Below are positions 21,713 through 33,575 of a stretch of 63,075 bases of DNA, piece by piece. Each line of letters begins with the position of its first letter. Position 1 is the first letter of the stretch. Under the pieces are notes generated by a model. The model saw only the letters and a list, made by a program, of their open reading frames with translations, was not told the DNA's origin and ran no database searches. The position numbers were made by a program, and so were the translations under genes. Origin of the DNA: Bremia lactucae (Eukaryota > Oomycota > Peronosporomycetes > Peronosporales > Peronosporaceae); NCBI RefSeq assembly GCF_004359215.1, contig NC_090620.1:4279954-4343028 (forward strand), written 5' to 3'.

Positions 21713-21821
21713 CTTAGCTACTTAGAAACCTTTTTTGTGAACTCTTATGCATGCGAAGTTTCGAGGCGTCTAACCTAGGTTGACTAGTACTGATCAGTAC
21801 TAGTGAATGGTGCCCCGTTAC
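21713..21821 (+). repeat. LTR D fragment
   Basis: Reads from TTAGCTACTTAG to AGTGAATGGTGCCCCGTTACA, the end of LTR D. Together with the inverted piece at 21068-21200 it flanks the iteron repeat and the LTR A fragment. Confidence 0.6.
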
Positions 21822-21854
21822 ATGCATTTTATTAAAATATATAAATTACATTTT

Positions 21855-22333
21855 TTAGGGGGTACACATCGGTTGGATCGTTGTTGTGGTACATTTACTT
21901 TATGGGTAAAATAACCTTTTATCTAATTTTAAAATAGTTAGCTACTTAAATCCCATTTATTATGGGTAATCATTGTGGTCGCCACCAGATATAAATCTGG
22001 CGGCCAAAATCTATTTAATTAGCTAGGGTAAGGTTTTTTAGATTTAAATAATTAAATAATGTTCAGTTCCCCTTTTGATCTTAAAGCGTTAAGTGCCTTC
22101 CTAAGGCTTGCGCATTGATCTGTAAGAGATAGAAGCCTTTCTAATGTATATCCTCTTGGGCACTAGTTGCCACTTGGTTCTACGAACCCCTGAATCCCTT
22201 GAACCAGGATTCCTTAAGCTTTGATAGCTTGTACGACTCCTGAGTTGCTAAATCCATTACTTCAATAGAACTAAGTGACTCTCTGAGTCTGAAAGTCTTC
22301 CTCTGACTTTCGGAGCGAGGTAGCTCCGCTACA
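21855..22333 (+). repeat. 5' LTR of family C element C1
   Basis: Starts near GGGGGTACACATCGGTTGG and ends GGTAGCTCCGCTACA. Same family as 27946-28411 and 35085-35570. Contains the inverted pair around GGCGGCCA/TCTGGCGGCC typical of this LTR. Confidence 0.85.
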
Positions 22334-22335
22334 CC

Positions 22336-22353
22336 TGGTAGCACTCGTAGTCA
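22336..22353 (+). promoter_or_regulatory. Primer-binding site of C1
   Basis: TGGTAGCACTCGTAGTC starts two bases after the LTR end. It matches the first nine bases of the family A site. An initiator-Met tRNA primer is plausible because such sites start TGGTAGC in yeast Ty1. Confidence 0.65.
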
Positions 22354-22393
22354 ATCTACGCCTGAGTCTTTACAAGACTAATTTCTCACGAAA

Positions 22394-23340
22394 ATGGAAG
22401 ATTTCAGAATTGTCAGAAGCGCAACGCGTCGCTTGTGACAAGCTCAGTACCTTATTTTTCGGGCTTGAGCACGTGGATTTTATTATTTCCCAAGGACCAG
22501 AGGTCCTGCATGCAAGGCTTGAAGCCTTCGTGCGGTACGAAGCCTCCCTGATCGGTCAGGTACAGGACCATTTAGCGGCATCTATGCCAATTCGATACAT
22601 CTATGTACCTGACTCAGAGCCGAGGGCTCGCCCTAACTGTAAATGTGAAGACACTTGAGGGAAAAGAGGGAGAAAATCTTCCTTTTTGGATTAAGCAGAT
22701 GGAAATGTCCAATGATTCCGCCTTGTTCTTAACAGAACGGCAAAAGGCGGCTAAGGCCATTTCCAAACTTGGCGGTAGAGCCATGAAATGGCACTATCGT
22801 GCAGCACGTCCATAAACGACGCTTTTCCCTCATGGTATTCGCCGAAACAACAAATGACGAGCATGTTTGCACCGCCTGATCAGGCTTTTTTTCGCATGCG
22901 AGCACGGCTCCTAGCGACTCGACAGAGCAAAAGAACCCTAGGGGACTTTGTCCAGGAGTTGAGAGCTCTCATTGCATCTATGCATCAAGACCCGGTGCAA
23001 AAAGCAATTGTAGTGACCATCTTTACGGGGGGGTCTCAATGAGGTCGTTGCCCGGACGGAATTGTTCCGATCTCATTCGGCTACGTTCGAAGAGGCAGTT
23101 GCGATAGCGCTGCGCGCCGAGTTTGACTTTAAGTCTGCTCGCGTTAGCACGCCTGTTTACCGAACAAGCTCTTCGAGCACATGGGTTCCGTCTTATAAAG
23201 CGGAACCTATGGATTTAAGCCTCGTTGAGGAAGGAAAGAGGCTCTTCATGCTGTGGAACAGCATATGACCATTCGTAGATGTTATATGTGCGGAAGCATG
23301 AAACATTTACACCCTGCCTGCCCTCTTCGAAATTCGTGTA
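22394..23340 (+). pseudogene. Family C gag (C1)
   Basis: Frames 22410-22658, 22603-22815, 22788-23042 and 23062-23268 together give a retrotransposon gag: LEHVDFIISQGPEVLHARLE, LGGRAMKWHYRAA, FFRMRARLLATRQSKRTLGD and FEEAVAIALRAEFDFKSAR. The zinc knuckle CYMCGSMKHLHPAC (near 23284) has the full C-X2-C-X4-H-X4-C spacing. At least three frameshifts break it. Confidence 0.8.
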
Positions 23341-23538
23341 AAGCTCGAAAGAGCTCCAACTCCGACCTATACCAGAGATCTGGTACGGTGCGGAAAAACT
23401 TCGATACCCAGTAGGTGCGGGGCGCCCTACTGGTGGGGAAGATTTAGGCTCTGTTGAACCTCAAGGAGGTGAGAATAAACAGAACCTAGCCCCGATTAGC
23501 TCGGTGCTCAATGGCACGGGGCAGAGCACAAGCCTGGC

Positions 23539-23928
23539 TTGCTAGTCGCTCAAGCGACTGAAAAGGGCTTTGATAAGCCGTGGTCAATTTTAATTGACTC
23601 AGGAGCGATCTGCAATTACGCTCGACGCCTTTCCCTTGAAGGAAGTCAACAATACGTTGAGGCGCTTAAAGCGCATGAAGGTGATACGATCACTGTTCGC
23701 TTAGCGACTGGGGCTCGTGTCAGTGTTCTTAAAGTTCAACTGAACTTAGGTATCAAGTTTCTGGACTTTGACAGTATGGAACGCTGTCTCGTCCCTGATC
23801 AGGATTCGAGATATGATCTCATCCTTGGTATGGCCTGGTTGGAACACCATGAGCCATGGATCGATTGGAGGTCTAAGACCTTAGGCGCCACGCGCAATGT
23901 TCCTAGCAAAGTTTTTGGAGAGTCATGA
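23539..23928 (+). pseudogene. Family C protease (C1)
   Basis: Open frame of 129 codons with the active-site motif SILIDSGA, then TVRLATGARVSVLK and SRYDLILGMAWLEHHEPWI. Catalytic D-S-G is intact. It ends by frameshift into the linker frame 23897-24778. Confidence 0.85.
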
Positions 23929-24164
23929 ACCCACCTTTGTTAGGCAACAAAAGCGCTATTGGCGCGGATCATTGAATGAGTCTGTCGGTGTTTTAGACAT
24001 TGGCATGTCTGAGTTAATAAACTCTAATGTTAAAAACATTAATTCTGAGCCCGGCTCAGCAGAAATAAGTGGAACGGCACGTACTCCGTCGAGTGACACT
24101 CGTTGCATTAACAATTCACTGAATGCTGAAAGCATTGTTGGCCTAAGGCCGAATCATCAAGGGT

Positions 24165-24404
24165 GCAATATCCCTGAGATACGTGGAGTGGCACGTCTAA
24201 GTCCACCGAGTATGATCGGCCGAGGTGGCATCATACTGAGTGTCAGTAGTGACACTGTTGGAGGTTTGCCAGGACCTCAAGGGTGCAATATCCCTGAGAC
24301 ACGTGGAGTGGCACGTCTAGGTTCACCGAGTGTGGTCGGCCGAGGTGGAACCATACTGAGTGTCAATAGTGACACTATTGGCGATTCGCTAGGGCATTTT
24401 GGGT
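24165..24404 (+). repeat. Two 120-bp tandem repeats in the PR-RT linker (C1)
   Basis: Units start GGGTGCAATATCCCTGAGA at about 24165 and 24285 and encode 40-residue repeats (GCNIPEIRGVARLSPPS, then GRGGIILSVSSDTVGG). A third, more degenerate unit (GSNPPNAREATR) follows. The same array is present in C2 at 30166-30405, so it belongs to the family. Confidence 0.85.
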
Positions 24405-24786
24405 CAAACCCTCCTAATGCACGTGAAGCGACACGTAAAAGCTCGCTGGACAAGGAAGTTGAGTTACCTAACTCCTTGTCGGATGTCAAATTAGACACCA
24501 TGTCTTGTATAGAACCAATACAGGCTGGAAAACCCGGGGACGTGAATGTCCCGGCCTCTAAGAGGCGTATTGTCTCCACTCCAAGACAGGATGGACACGA
24601 AGCGTGTATACCCTCAGAAAGTGATACGAGTGAGCAAGTACATACGCTTGTAACTGGTGTAACCGGTAACATTGAGGGGGAAGTTAGCCTTGCGGTAATC
24701 CCTTCGTTACATGCTCTTTTAGAGCTAGACGAAATGTCTATTGATGAGTGCGGTCGAGCCTTAAAGGCTGGTGACTAATATCTGAA

Positions 24787-25720
24787 ATGGTGGTCATTCG
24801 ACCTATGGTTGAGTTAAACTCATCGTCACTTCTAGACGAAGCTGTCCTGGATGACACAAAAGCTGCACTTAGTGCGCGAAATGGATCATCGATCCTTAAA
24901 GATCCTACGGATCCCTTTTATTCCTTGATTAAGGAATTCCAAGATGTGGTATGTAATAAACGAACACCTCTATCCGGAGGTAAAAGGTGTTCGTCATGAA
25001 ATTGACTTAGTTCCGGGAACCAAATATTGTGTCACAAGACAGTGGCCTTTACCAAGGGAGCAGTGTGACGTCATTGACGATTTCTTCCGTGCTAAGCACG
25101 AGGCTGGAATGGTACGATAGAGCAAATCTCCTCATTCGACACCGACAGTTTGTGTCATTAAGCTAAATGGTAAATGGCGCATTGTACATGCTTATAATAA
25201 GCTTAATGCTGCCACTATACCAGCACAAACCCCCATTCCTAGAATGGCTGCTTCTCCTAAAGTTTTGGTGAGGGAACGGTTCGCTTCACTTAGTCAATTA
25301 TTACTATCAGCTGCTCATGCAAGCTACTGACATCCGCTTACAGCGGTAAGCAGCCTTAGTGGGATGCTGTAGGATTGGCTAGTTACGCTTTAGGGCTTTT
25401 TAATGCTATTTTGAACATCTAGTGACACAATTATTGCGTCATCATCTAGAAGATTCACATACTTATTTGCTGTTTAATTCATAGCTAGACGGAAAAGTGG
25501 CGGTCTGATGTGGAAACCCATTCTGCGAAGTGTGTAAGTGCCTTCGAACAAATAAGCTGTATGACAACGTATCTAAATACGTCTTCAATGCAAAAGATTT
25601 TTTCTTCTTAGGGTTAGTCTTTGGAAAAGCAGGCCTGGGAGCAGAACCTGCTACAATTAAATCCGTTGTTAATTGGCCGGTTCCTAAGAACCAAAAGACC
25701 TGAGTGAGTAGCAGAGTTTA
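24787..25720 (+). pseudogene. Family C reverse transcriptase (C1), decayed
   Basis: Recognisable pieces: [33 protein letters not shown] (aligned in C2), KLNGKWRIVHAYNKLNA, then a very degraded palm and the end KAGLGAEPATIKSVVNWPVP near 25640. Many stops and indels; the YFDD palm motif is not intact. Confidence 0.7.
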
Positions 25721-25849
25721 GCCAACTATATGCACAAATGTAGCAAAAAATTACGCGGATATGGCTCGGCCATTATCAAATCTACGTTAAGAAATCAAAA
25801 TGATGCTGGAATAGCACATAGAATGACGTTTTGAATACAGTAAGGGATA

Positions 25850-26170
25850 GCCTCGCCCATGCCCCGATTTTGGCTCTGCCAATCCTGATCGGTCTTTCAA
25901 GCTTGTCTGTGACGACACTGAGCATACTTCGTGGCGAGAAGATGCTTACTATGAAGTATGTTCTTGTCAAATTCAGGGTACATCTGCAAGTCTCTTAGCT
26001 TTTTGTAGTCTATTCAGATCATGAGCCTTTAGGTTCTGCGACTAAGTCGCCTCATCTCTCGCAGAGAATGGCTCGATTGATTTTCATTTGCTGAATAAAA
26101 CTTTTTAGGTGAAAAAAAAAGCCTGAAAAAAAATGCTTTGGTTGATGCATTATCATGCAGGCGAGATTAG
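25850..26170 (+). pseudogene. Family C RNase H (C1), decayed
   Basis: Fragments correspond to the C2 RNase H at 31880-32310, for example the LALPILIGLSSLS stretch near 25870, SPHLSQRMARLI near 26050 and NALVDALSCR near 26140. From 26171 to 26800 only weak integrase linker traces remain. Confidence 0.6.
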
Positions 26171-26809
26171 GATCTGGCTCATTTCACACGTGTAACGTCA
26201 CCACTCCATTACTTGATTCAATTGGCACATGCCAATGATGAACAGTGTGTGGCTTTGCTACAAGCTATCGGAAGCAATGAGTATAACATTTGGACGGTAA
26301 ATGTCGAGATGACTACGTGCGGGGTTGCATCGATACTCAATCGAAAATGGCCTTTTTGTGCTATTGCACCGCCAACGCTTTGACGGAAGCACCTATGCGT
26401 TGTTGAATTTTAAGATAAGGATGTACCAATGTTCTGGGAACGGATTTTGGAGTCCGGCAGGATTCGTATTTACGCGAAAGCGTGTTGGGTGGGGACTCCT
26501 TATTTTTGCTTAGGTACGGAGTACGTCTATCAAAGTCCTAATACTTTCCGTCTTTAAAAGGTAGCGAGGAATCGAAGATCCACGTTTAGTTGTCATACGA
26601 AAAAATATATGCCAAAACAACCGTGGATTTAGCTGTTGAGTATCAAACCTCTAAGAAGAAATGCAGAACTCGATTTCAACCGTCTGATGGGGGTTATAAG
26701 GTACACGTTATCACACCCATTAGACTGTGGGTTGCTAAACCGTAAGGACGCCACAATTTACACTATGCGTAAGATACCCTTTTCTTCATTAATTTAGGTA
26801 TTTTCGTTA

Positions 26810-27320
26810 AATTTCTTTTATTAATAGATAGTTTACGTGGCAGCCGCCAGGTAAAATAAAGTGGTGCTAAGGCGAATCGACAACTCGTCGACAGCTCGAA
26901 TAATATACTTGATTGCATATAAAATCGATCGCGAGAATTTGCAGTGCCTTTCTTTACTATTCTAGTATCTTGCCCGAGTGCTGTAAGGAGGTGGACTTAA
27001 GATCCGCTAGAAATTAACTATCTGCGTATGTTCAAACCACAGAATCTGTTTTTAGATATGTTGGCAGAATTATACAATTCAGAAACATAAACTAAGCTTG
27101 GTTCCCTTGCGATTTCATTAGTAAGAGTACAAAACCTTCCAAAGGTACATACTCATGGGCCTTAGTACCACTTGAATCTACGAACCATTGAGTTCGTAAA
27201 ACATAACTCTTTAAGCTCTACGAGCTTGTGAAACTCTTCGATCTGTTGCCTTTATTAATTCTGTAGATGTACAAGTCTTCCTCTTACTTAAAGAGTGAGG
27301 TAATTAAGCTTTTTTTAACA
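26810..27320 (+). repeat. Diverged family C LTR relic
   Basis: From about 27096 the sequence follows LTR C in order (CTTCCAAAGG, CATGGGCCTTAGTACCACTT, CTACGAACC, TTTAAGCTCTACGAGCTTGT, AGTCTTCCTCTTACT) but at clearly lower identity than the other LTRs. Presumed 3' LTR of C1 or of an older copy. Confidence 0.5.
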
Positions 27321-27429
27321 TACTATCTGCAAGGTTTAATATTTCATTATTGAATTTTGTTCCACTGATTTTTCCATAATCTGTACAATATAAGATATCA
27401 TTGAAAGTGACCACCGATCCGCTCTTCAA

Positions 27430-27990
27430 TCAATAAGTATCCATATTTGAATTAAGTAAGAATCTAGGTGATATAGGTGCAACTAGCAAGCTTTTTTTAT
27501 AGTGCGAACGGTAAAGCTGTCTAAGTCTTTCAACAAAAATCCGGCATAAATTAGTTAAAGGTGCCTTGTGTACGGAATAGTTTAGTAAAAGATAGTGCAG
27601 AGGTCTGTTCAAATGCTGTCTAAAATGAAAAGAAGGAGTGACGCGAACCAGATATGCCATGAAAGGATGGTGAAATGCATTTGAAAAGAATGCAGACCGA
27701 TGATTCTGGAGCCGGGTGATTTGAAAACATACTTGAAACTTGAAAGTAAAATGATGCAAGAAGTCAATTGCTGACAATAAGATGTCAAACCGAGCGTTAT
27801 AGCGCTTACCGCAGTATGTCAACTGTTCAGAGCGATAAATTCTATCCATTAATAGACAAAGAATCGACTTAAAAAGTCTGAGACATGTAACTTTCCCGGT
27901 GGTGCCACTTAAAACAATTCCAAAGATAAATGAAGTAAGTACGCGTGTAATGGAACACACATCAATTGGAGAACCGTTGTTGTGGTACAT
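27430..27990 (-). CDS. Unrecognised 186-codon ORF starting inside LTR C2
   Basis: An uninterrupted minus-strand frame whose first 15 codons lie in the LTR at 27946-28411 and whose remainder is in unique flanking DNA. It is rich in His, Phe and Leu (FLHHFTFKFQVCFQITR) and has no motif I know. The plus strand has no better frame. It could be chance in a low-complexity region; the antisense ATG in the LTR is shared with C3. Confidence 0.2.
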   Translation of the reverse strand: MYHNNGSPIDVCSITRVLTSFIFGIVLSGTTGKVTCLRLFKSILCLLMDRIYRSEQLTYCGKRYNARFDILLSAIDFLHHFTFKFQVCFQITRLQNHRSAFFSNAFHHPFMAYLVRVTPSFHFRQHLNRPLHYLLLNYSVHKAPLTNLCRIFVERLRQLYRSHYKKSLLVAPISPRFLLNSNMDTY

Positions 27991-28411
27991 TAACTTTATG
28001 TGTAAAATACCCTTTTATCTTATTCTGAAATAGTAACTTACTTGAATTCCATTTATTATGGGTAACAAATGTGGTCGCCGCCAGATATAAATTTGGCGGC
28101 CGGAATCAATTTTTAATTAACTAGGATAATATTTAGATTTAAATGCTGACATAAAGTACAGTTCTTCTTTTGATCTTAAAGGGTTTAGTGCCTTCCTAAA
28201 GCTTGCGCATTGATCTGTAGGAGATAGAAGCCTTTGGGCACTAGTTGCCACTTGGTTCTACGAACTCCTATATCCCTTGAACTAGAATTATATTAAGCTT
28301 ACACGCTTGTAAGATTCCCTGAGTTGTTAAACCTACTAATTCTATAAAATTGAGAGACTTTCTGAGTCTAAAGTCTTCCTTTGACTTTAGGAGCGAGGTA
28401 GCTCCGCTACA
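27946..28411 (+). repeat. 5' LTR of family C element C2
   Basis: Starts TGTAATGGAACACACATC and ends GGTAGCTCCGCTACA. Pairs with the LTR at 35085-35570. The five bases before it (ACGCG) do not match the five after the right LTR (CTTTT), so no target-site duplication is visible. Confidence 0.9.
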
Positions 28412-28413
28412 CC

Positions 28414-28431
28414 TGGTAGTACTCTTAGTCA
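28414..28431 (+). promoter_or_regulatory. Primer-binding site of C2
   Basis: TGGTAGTACTCTTAGTC begins two bases after the LTR. Same register as in C1 with three differences. Confidence 0.65.
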
Positions 28432-28470
28432 ATCTACGCCTGAGTCTTTGTAAGACAACCTTCACTGTAA

Positions 28471-29400
28471 TGGAAGAGTTTCCAGAGCTTTCAAAGGCGC
28501 AACGCGCATCTCATGACAAGCTCAAAAATGCATTAGGGCTTAAACATGTAGAGTTCATTATATCCGAGGAAAAAGAGGTCCTGCATACAAGTCTTGAAGC
28601 CTTCATGCGATATAAATCCTCCCTGGTAGGCCAGATACATCTCTGTGCCTGATTCTGAGCCGATTGCTCGCCCTCTAGTCGTCAATGCAAAGACATTTAA
28701 GGGGCAAGAGGGAGAAAATCTCCTTTCTTGGATTAAGCAGATGGATATGTTCATTGCCTCCGCCTTGATCTTAAAATAACGACAAAAGGTGTTATGGCCA
28801 TTAACAAACTCGGTGGTAGAGCCATTGAGTGGGCATTATTGTGCACCACGTCCATAAACGACGCTTTTCCCTCATGTGATTCGCTGAAACAGCAAACGAC
28901 CAGCATGTTTGCACCGCCTGATCAGGCTTATCGCTAACAAGCACGGCTCCTAGTGACTCAAAAGGGTAAACGAACTCTAGAGGACTTTGTCGAGGAGTTA
29001 AGGACCTCATTGCATCTATGCATCAAGACCCGGTGCGAAACAATTGTCGTATCAGTTTTTATGTGGGGTCTTAATGAGGTCGTTGCCCGGACGGGATTAT
29101 TCCGGTCTCATCCTGCTACTTTCGAAGAGGCAGTTGCCATAGCGCTACGCGATGAGTTCGATTTTAAGTCGGCTTGTGTCAGCACGCCTGTTTACCGATC
29201 AAGCTTCGAGCACATGTGTACCGTCTAATAGAACAGAACCCATGAATATATGCCTCGTCGAGGAAGAAGAAGAGGCTTTTCAAGCTGTGGAACATAATAA
29301 GAAAATCCGTAGATGTTATATGTGCGGAAGCACGAAACGTTTTCGTCCGGCCTACCCCTACGAAACACGTGTATATCTCGAAAGAGCACCGATTCCGACC
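28471..29400 (+). pseudogene. Family C gag (C2)
   Basis: Starts MEEFPELSKAQRASHDKL at 28471 and continues through frames 28953-29228 (EDFVEELRTSLHLCIKT, FEEAVAIALRDEFDFKSA) and 29152-29487. The zinc knuckle reads CYMCGSTKRFRPAY: the His and last Cys of the CCHC motif are lost, unlike C1. Several frameshifts. Confidence 0.8.
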
Positions 29401-29539
29401 TATACCAGAAATTTGATACGAGGCACGAAAACGTCGATACCAAGTAGGTGCGGGGCGCCCTACTGTGGAAGACCTAGGCTCTGTTGAGCCTGTAGGAGAT
29501 GATTGTAAACAGGACATAGCCGCAATTAGCTCGGTGCGT

Positions 29540-29935
29540 AATGGCACGGGGCGTGAGTACAAGCCGAGCTTGTTATTTCATCTAGCGACTGTGAAGGGCT
29601 TTGATAAGCCATTGTCAATTTTAATTGACTCAGGGGCGTCTTGCAATTATGCTTGATCAACAATACATTGAGGCCCTTAAAGCGCATGAAGGTGATACAA
29701 TCACTGTTCGCTTAGCGACTGGGACTCGTGTCACTGTTCCCAAAGTTCCATTGAACTTAGGTATAAAGTTTCTGGACTTTGACAGTATGGAACGCTGTCT
29801 CGTCCTTGATTTGGATTCGAGATATGATCTCATCCTTGGTATGGCCTGGTTAGAACACCATGAGCCATGGATCGATTGGAGGTCTAAGACCTTAGGCGCC
29901 ACGCGCAATGTTCCTAGCAAAGTTTTGGAGATTCA
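29540..29935 (+). pseudogene. Family C protease (C2)
   Basis: Active-site part LSILIDSGASCNYA in frame 29465-29656, then a short deletion and frameshift (the residues RRLSLEGS of C1 are missing) and VRLATGTRVTVPK, SRYDLILGMAWLEHHEPWI in frame 29625-30191. Confidence 0.85.
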
Positions 29936-30165
29936 TGAACCCACCTTTGCTAGGCAACAAAAGCGCTATTGGCGCGGATTATTGAATGAGTCTGTCAATG
30001 TTTTAGACATTGGCATGTCTGAGTTTACAAACTCTAATGATAAAAACATTAATTTTGAGCCCGACTTAGCAGAAATAAGTGGAACGGCACGTATTCCGTC
30101 GAGTGACACTCGTTATAATAACGATTCACTAAATGCTGAAAGCATTGTTGGCCCAAGGCCGAATC

Positions 30166-30405
30166 ATCAAGGGTGCAATATCCATACGTGAAGTGGCACG
30201 TCTAAGTCCACCAAGTATGATTGGCCGAGGTGGCATAATACTGAGTGCCAGTAGTGACACTGTTGGCGGTTCGCCAGGACATCAAGGGTGCAATATCCCT
30301 GAGATACGTGGAGTGGCACGTCTAAGTCCACCGAGTGTGGTCGTCCGAGGTGGCACCATACTGAGTGCCAATAGTGACACTGTTGGCAGTGCGCCAGGGC
30401 ATTTT
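30166..30405 (+). repeat. 120-bp tandem repeats in the PR-RT linker (C2)
   Basis: Units at about 30166 and 30285 begin GGGTGCAATATCC and encode the same 40-residue repeat as in C1. The first unit has an 8-bp deletion (ATCCATACGTGAAG) that shifts the frame. Confidence 0.8.
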
Positions 30406-30546
30406 GAGTCAAACCCTTCTAATGCACGTGATGCGACACGTAAACGGTCGCTGAATAAGGAAGTTGATTTACCTAACTCCTTGTCGGATGACAAATTAGA
30501 CACCATGTTTTGTAAAGAACCAATACACGCTGGATAACCCGGGGAC

Positions 30547-31812
30547 GTGAATGTCCCGGCCTCTAAGAGGCGTATTGTTTCCACTCCAAGACAGGGTGGA
30601 CACGAAGCGTGTACACCCTCACAAAGTGATACGTGTGAGCAAGTACATACGCTTGTAAATGGCGTAACCGGTAACATTGAGGGGGAAGTTAGCCATGCGG
30701 CAATCCCCTCGTTACATGCTCTTTTAAAGCTAGACGAAATGTCTATTGATGAGTGCGGTCGAGCCTTAAAAGCTGGTGACTTATCTAAAATGGTGGTTAT
30801 TCGACCTATGGTTGAGTTAAACTCATCGTCACTTCTCGACGAAGCTGTCCTGGATGACACAAAAGCTGCACTTAGTGAGCGAAATGGGTCATCGATTTCT
30901 TAAGATCCTACGGATCCCTTTTATTCCTTGATTAAGGAATTCCAAGATGTGGTATGTAATAACTCACCATCTGTTTTACCTCCGGATAGAGGTGTCCGTC
31001 ATGAAATTGAATTAGTTCCGGGAACCAAATACTGTGTCACAAGACAGTGGCCTTTACCAAGGGAGCAGTGTGACGTAATTGACGATTTCTTCCGTGCCAA
31101 GCACGAGGCTGGAATGGTACGAGAGAGCAAATCTCCTCATTCGACACCGATATTTTGTGTCAAAAAGCCAAATGGTAAATGGCGCATTGTACATGCTTAT
31201 AATAAGCTTAATGCTGTCAATATACCAACCCAAACCCCCATTCCTAAAAAGGATGTTCTTCAGAATAATATGGTGGGATGTACAATGTACAGTGCATTGG
31301 ACTTTGTCAATTATTACTACTAATTGCTCATGCGAGCTAGCGATATCACGCTGACAGCGGTTAGCACCCCAAGCGGCATGTTATGTGAGTGGCTGTTTAT
31401 GCCACAAGGGCTTTCCAACGCCCCGACAACATCTAATCGTCTAGTGAAGCAGCTGTTTCGCCCTCATCGAAGTTATGCACAGACTTATTTCGATGACATT
31501 TTTGTCCATAGTCGTGCGGAGCAGGGTCGGTCGGATATGGAAAATCATTTAGACCATTTGCGAGCAGTGCTCGAGTGCATACGCACAAACAAATTGTATG
31601 CCAATGCATCTAAATGCATTTTTGGCGCAGACGAAATTTCTTTTTTAGGATGCTTCATTGGAAAGCGAGGCCTTAGAGCGGATCCCGCTAAGGTAAAAGC
31701 CATAGTAGATTGGCCGGTTCCTAAAAAACAAAACGATTTGCGTAAGTGGTTGGGTCTCGCCAATTATTTACATAAATATAGCGAATTTAACGCTGATATG
31801 GTGAGGCCTTAA
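30547..31812 (+). pseudogene. Family C reverse transcriptase (C2)
   Basis: Order of motifs: DRGVRHEIELVPGTKYCV, RQWPLPREQCDVIDDFF, HSTPIFCVKKPNGKWRIVH, a TAA at 31321-31323 after LDFVNYYY, then CEWLFMPQGLSNAPTTSNR, the catalytic SYAQTYFDDIFVHSRA, KLYANASKCIFGADEISFLG and LRKWLGLANYLHKYS. Apart from the one stop codon and a truncated fingers-palm join the RT is well preserved. Confidence 0.88.
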
Positions 31813-32550
31813 TCTAATTTTCTTAAAAAGGATACAGAATGGTGCTGGACTAGCACCGAAAATAATGATTTTCGAGCAGTTAAGGATAGTCTTATCGATG
31901 CCCCGATTCTGGCACTGCCAAACCCAAATTGACCTTTCAGTGTCGTCTATGACGCATCAGATTTTGCCATTGGCAGTGCTCTGTTACAAAAAGATGTTGA
32001 TGGGCATAAACGTGCTATTGCGTTCGAGTCTAGACAGCTTAAAGATACGGAAAAGAAATACCCAGCTCATGAAAAAGAGTTACTTGCTATGAAGTATGCT
32101 CTCGTCAAATTCAGAGTTCATCTGCTCGGCTCTAAGCCGTTTGAGATTTAAACAGATCACGCGTCGTTACACACGGCGACTAAGTCGCCCCATCTCTCAC
32201 AGAGAATGGCCCGATGGCTATCCTTTTCTGCGGAATACAACTTCGAGGTGAAGTATAAACCCAACAACCAAAATGCTTTGGCCGATGCGTTATCACGCAG
32301 GCCGGATTATGAGGTTTCTCATTTAACGACTATCTCGTCACCTATTCCTGAATTAACCCGATCGGATTACGCCAAGGATGAACAGTGTGTAGCTATGCCA
32401 CGAGCCTTAAAGAACTCGGATTCAGGTATTAAATTACCGGCACGTTTGCGCGCAAGGTCACATCAAATCTCTATCGATAACAACCTGTTGCTTTATTGCA
32501 CAGACATCGCGGACCCTCCGCGAGTCGTTTTCCTCATGATGAGGATTTAA
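31813..32550 (+). pseudogene. Family C RNase H and spacer (C2)
   Basis: VVYDASDFAIGSALLQKD, RAIAFESRQLKDTEKKYP, KELLAMKYALVKFRVHLLG, HLSQRMARWLSFSAEYNF, NALADALSRRPDYEV. Two in-frame stops (after MVRP and after PFEI) and one frameshift. A spacer with LYCTDIADPPRVV leads to integrase. Confidence 0.85.
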
Positions 32551-33575
32551 AGTACCGAATCCTCTATGAGGCACACGATACTGTCCTTGGTAGTCATCTC
32601 GGTAGAGAAAAGACCTACGGCTCTATAAGCCAGAGTTATTGGTGGCCCAAACTTTATAAATGGGTCAGCACATATATGTTCGCACATGTGAAACGTGCCA
32701 ACGGGTTAAACCCGCATGCTGCTGCACCACTGGCGAATCTTCTCGTCCCCATAGGTTGCTGGGAGTCCATTAGTATGGATTTTGTTTTGGGGCTACCGAA
32801 AGATTCAGCCGGTAACTCCAGTATAGTGGTCTTTGTTGACCGTTTGAGCAAAATGGCTCACTTAGCGGCCGTGCCAGATTCCATTGATGAAGAGGGTACA
32901 GCTAAGCTGTTTATCGATCGCGTGTTTCGACAACATGGTTTGCCAGTGGCAATTGTCTCTGATCGGGATCCCCGTTTCACGGGTAAATTCTGGTAATCAA
33001 TTTTCCGAGTGCTTGGCACCAGATTGGATATGTCCACTGCGGACCATCCGCAGACCGATGGTCAAACCGAACGTGTCAATCGCGTCATTGAAGACGTTTT
33101 ACGCAGCGTGTGTCCTCAGACACCAAAGCGCTGGAGCTCAATGCTCCCAGTAGTGGAATTTGCGTTAAATAACGCTGTTCATGCATCTACCGGCTATACT
33201 CCGTTTTATATAAACGGTCTTACCCACCCGCGCGTTCCGTTAACGATACCACTGCGTGGCTCAGGGCTTGGTGGGGGAGAATTGGCCGATAGGCTTGCTG
33301 ATATCAGCCCTGTTACCGTTCGGAAACAAGTAAGCGAGTTTCTCGCGACGCGATTTAGTGTCTTAAGACATGTAAGGGATACGATGGCTGATAGCCAAGA
33401 CAAACAAAAAGCGGATGTCAAAGGCAGAAGCTATATCAAACCTTATATGGTCGGAAAACGAGCGTTACTAAACGCTAAAAACCTACCTACCAACTTGGTT
33501 TCCGCGGTCTTCAACACCAAATTGCGCCCACGCTTTTTATTGGACCATTTACGGTCGTGGCCAAGAAGGGCCTAG
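32496..33575 (+). pseudogene. Family C integrase (C2)
   Basis: Zinc-binding part HDTVLGSHLGREKT is intact in its histidines, but the CxxC pair reads AHVKRAN, so both cysteines are lost. Catalytic core: SISMDFVLGLPKD (D), VSDRDPRFTGKFW (D), TADHPQTDGQTERVNRVIE (E), i.e. a complete DDE. A TAA at 32994-32996 interrupts it between the second Asp and the Glu. Confidence 0.88.

Larger units (their letters stand above)
22334..26800 (+). mobile_element. Ty3/gypsy family C element C1, decayed
   Basis: Plus-strand gag, protease, linker with tandem repeats, RT, RNase H and traces of integrase, between an intact 5' LTR and a diverged 3' LTR relic (26810-27320). Decay increases towards the 3' end; integrase after 26170 is only traceable by scattered similarity and no antisense ORF survives. 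Confidence 0.8.

Noticed and set aside
27430..27990. 186-codon ORF as a host gene
   Set aside because: It begins inside an LTR, has no recognisable domain and no splice or promoter context; kept only as a low-confidence feature.
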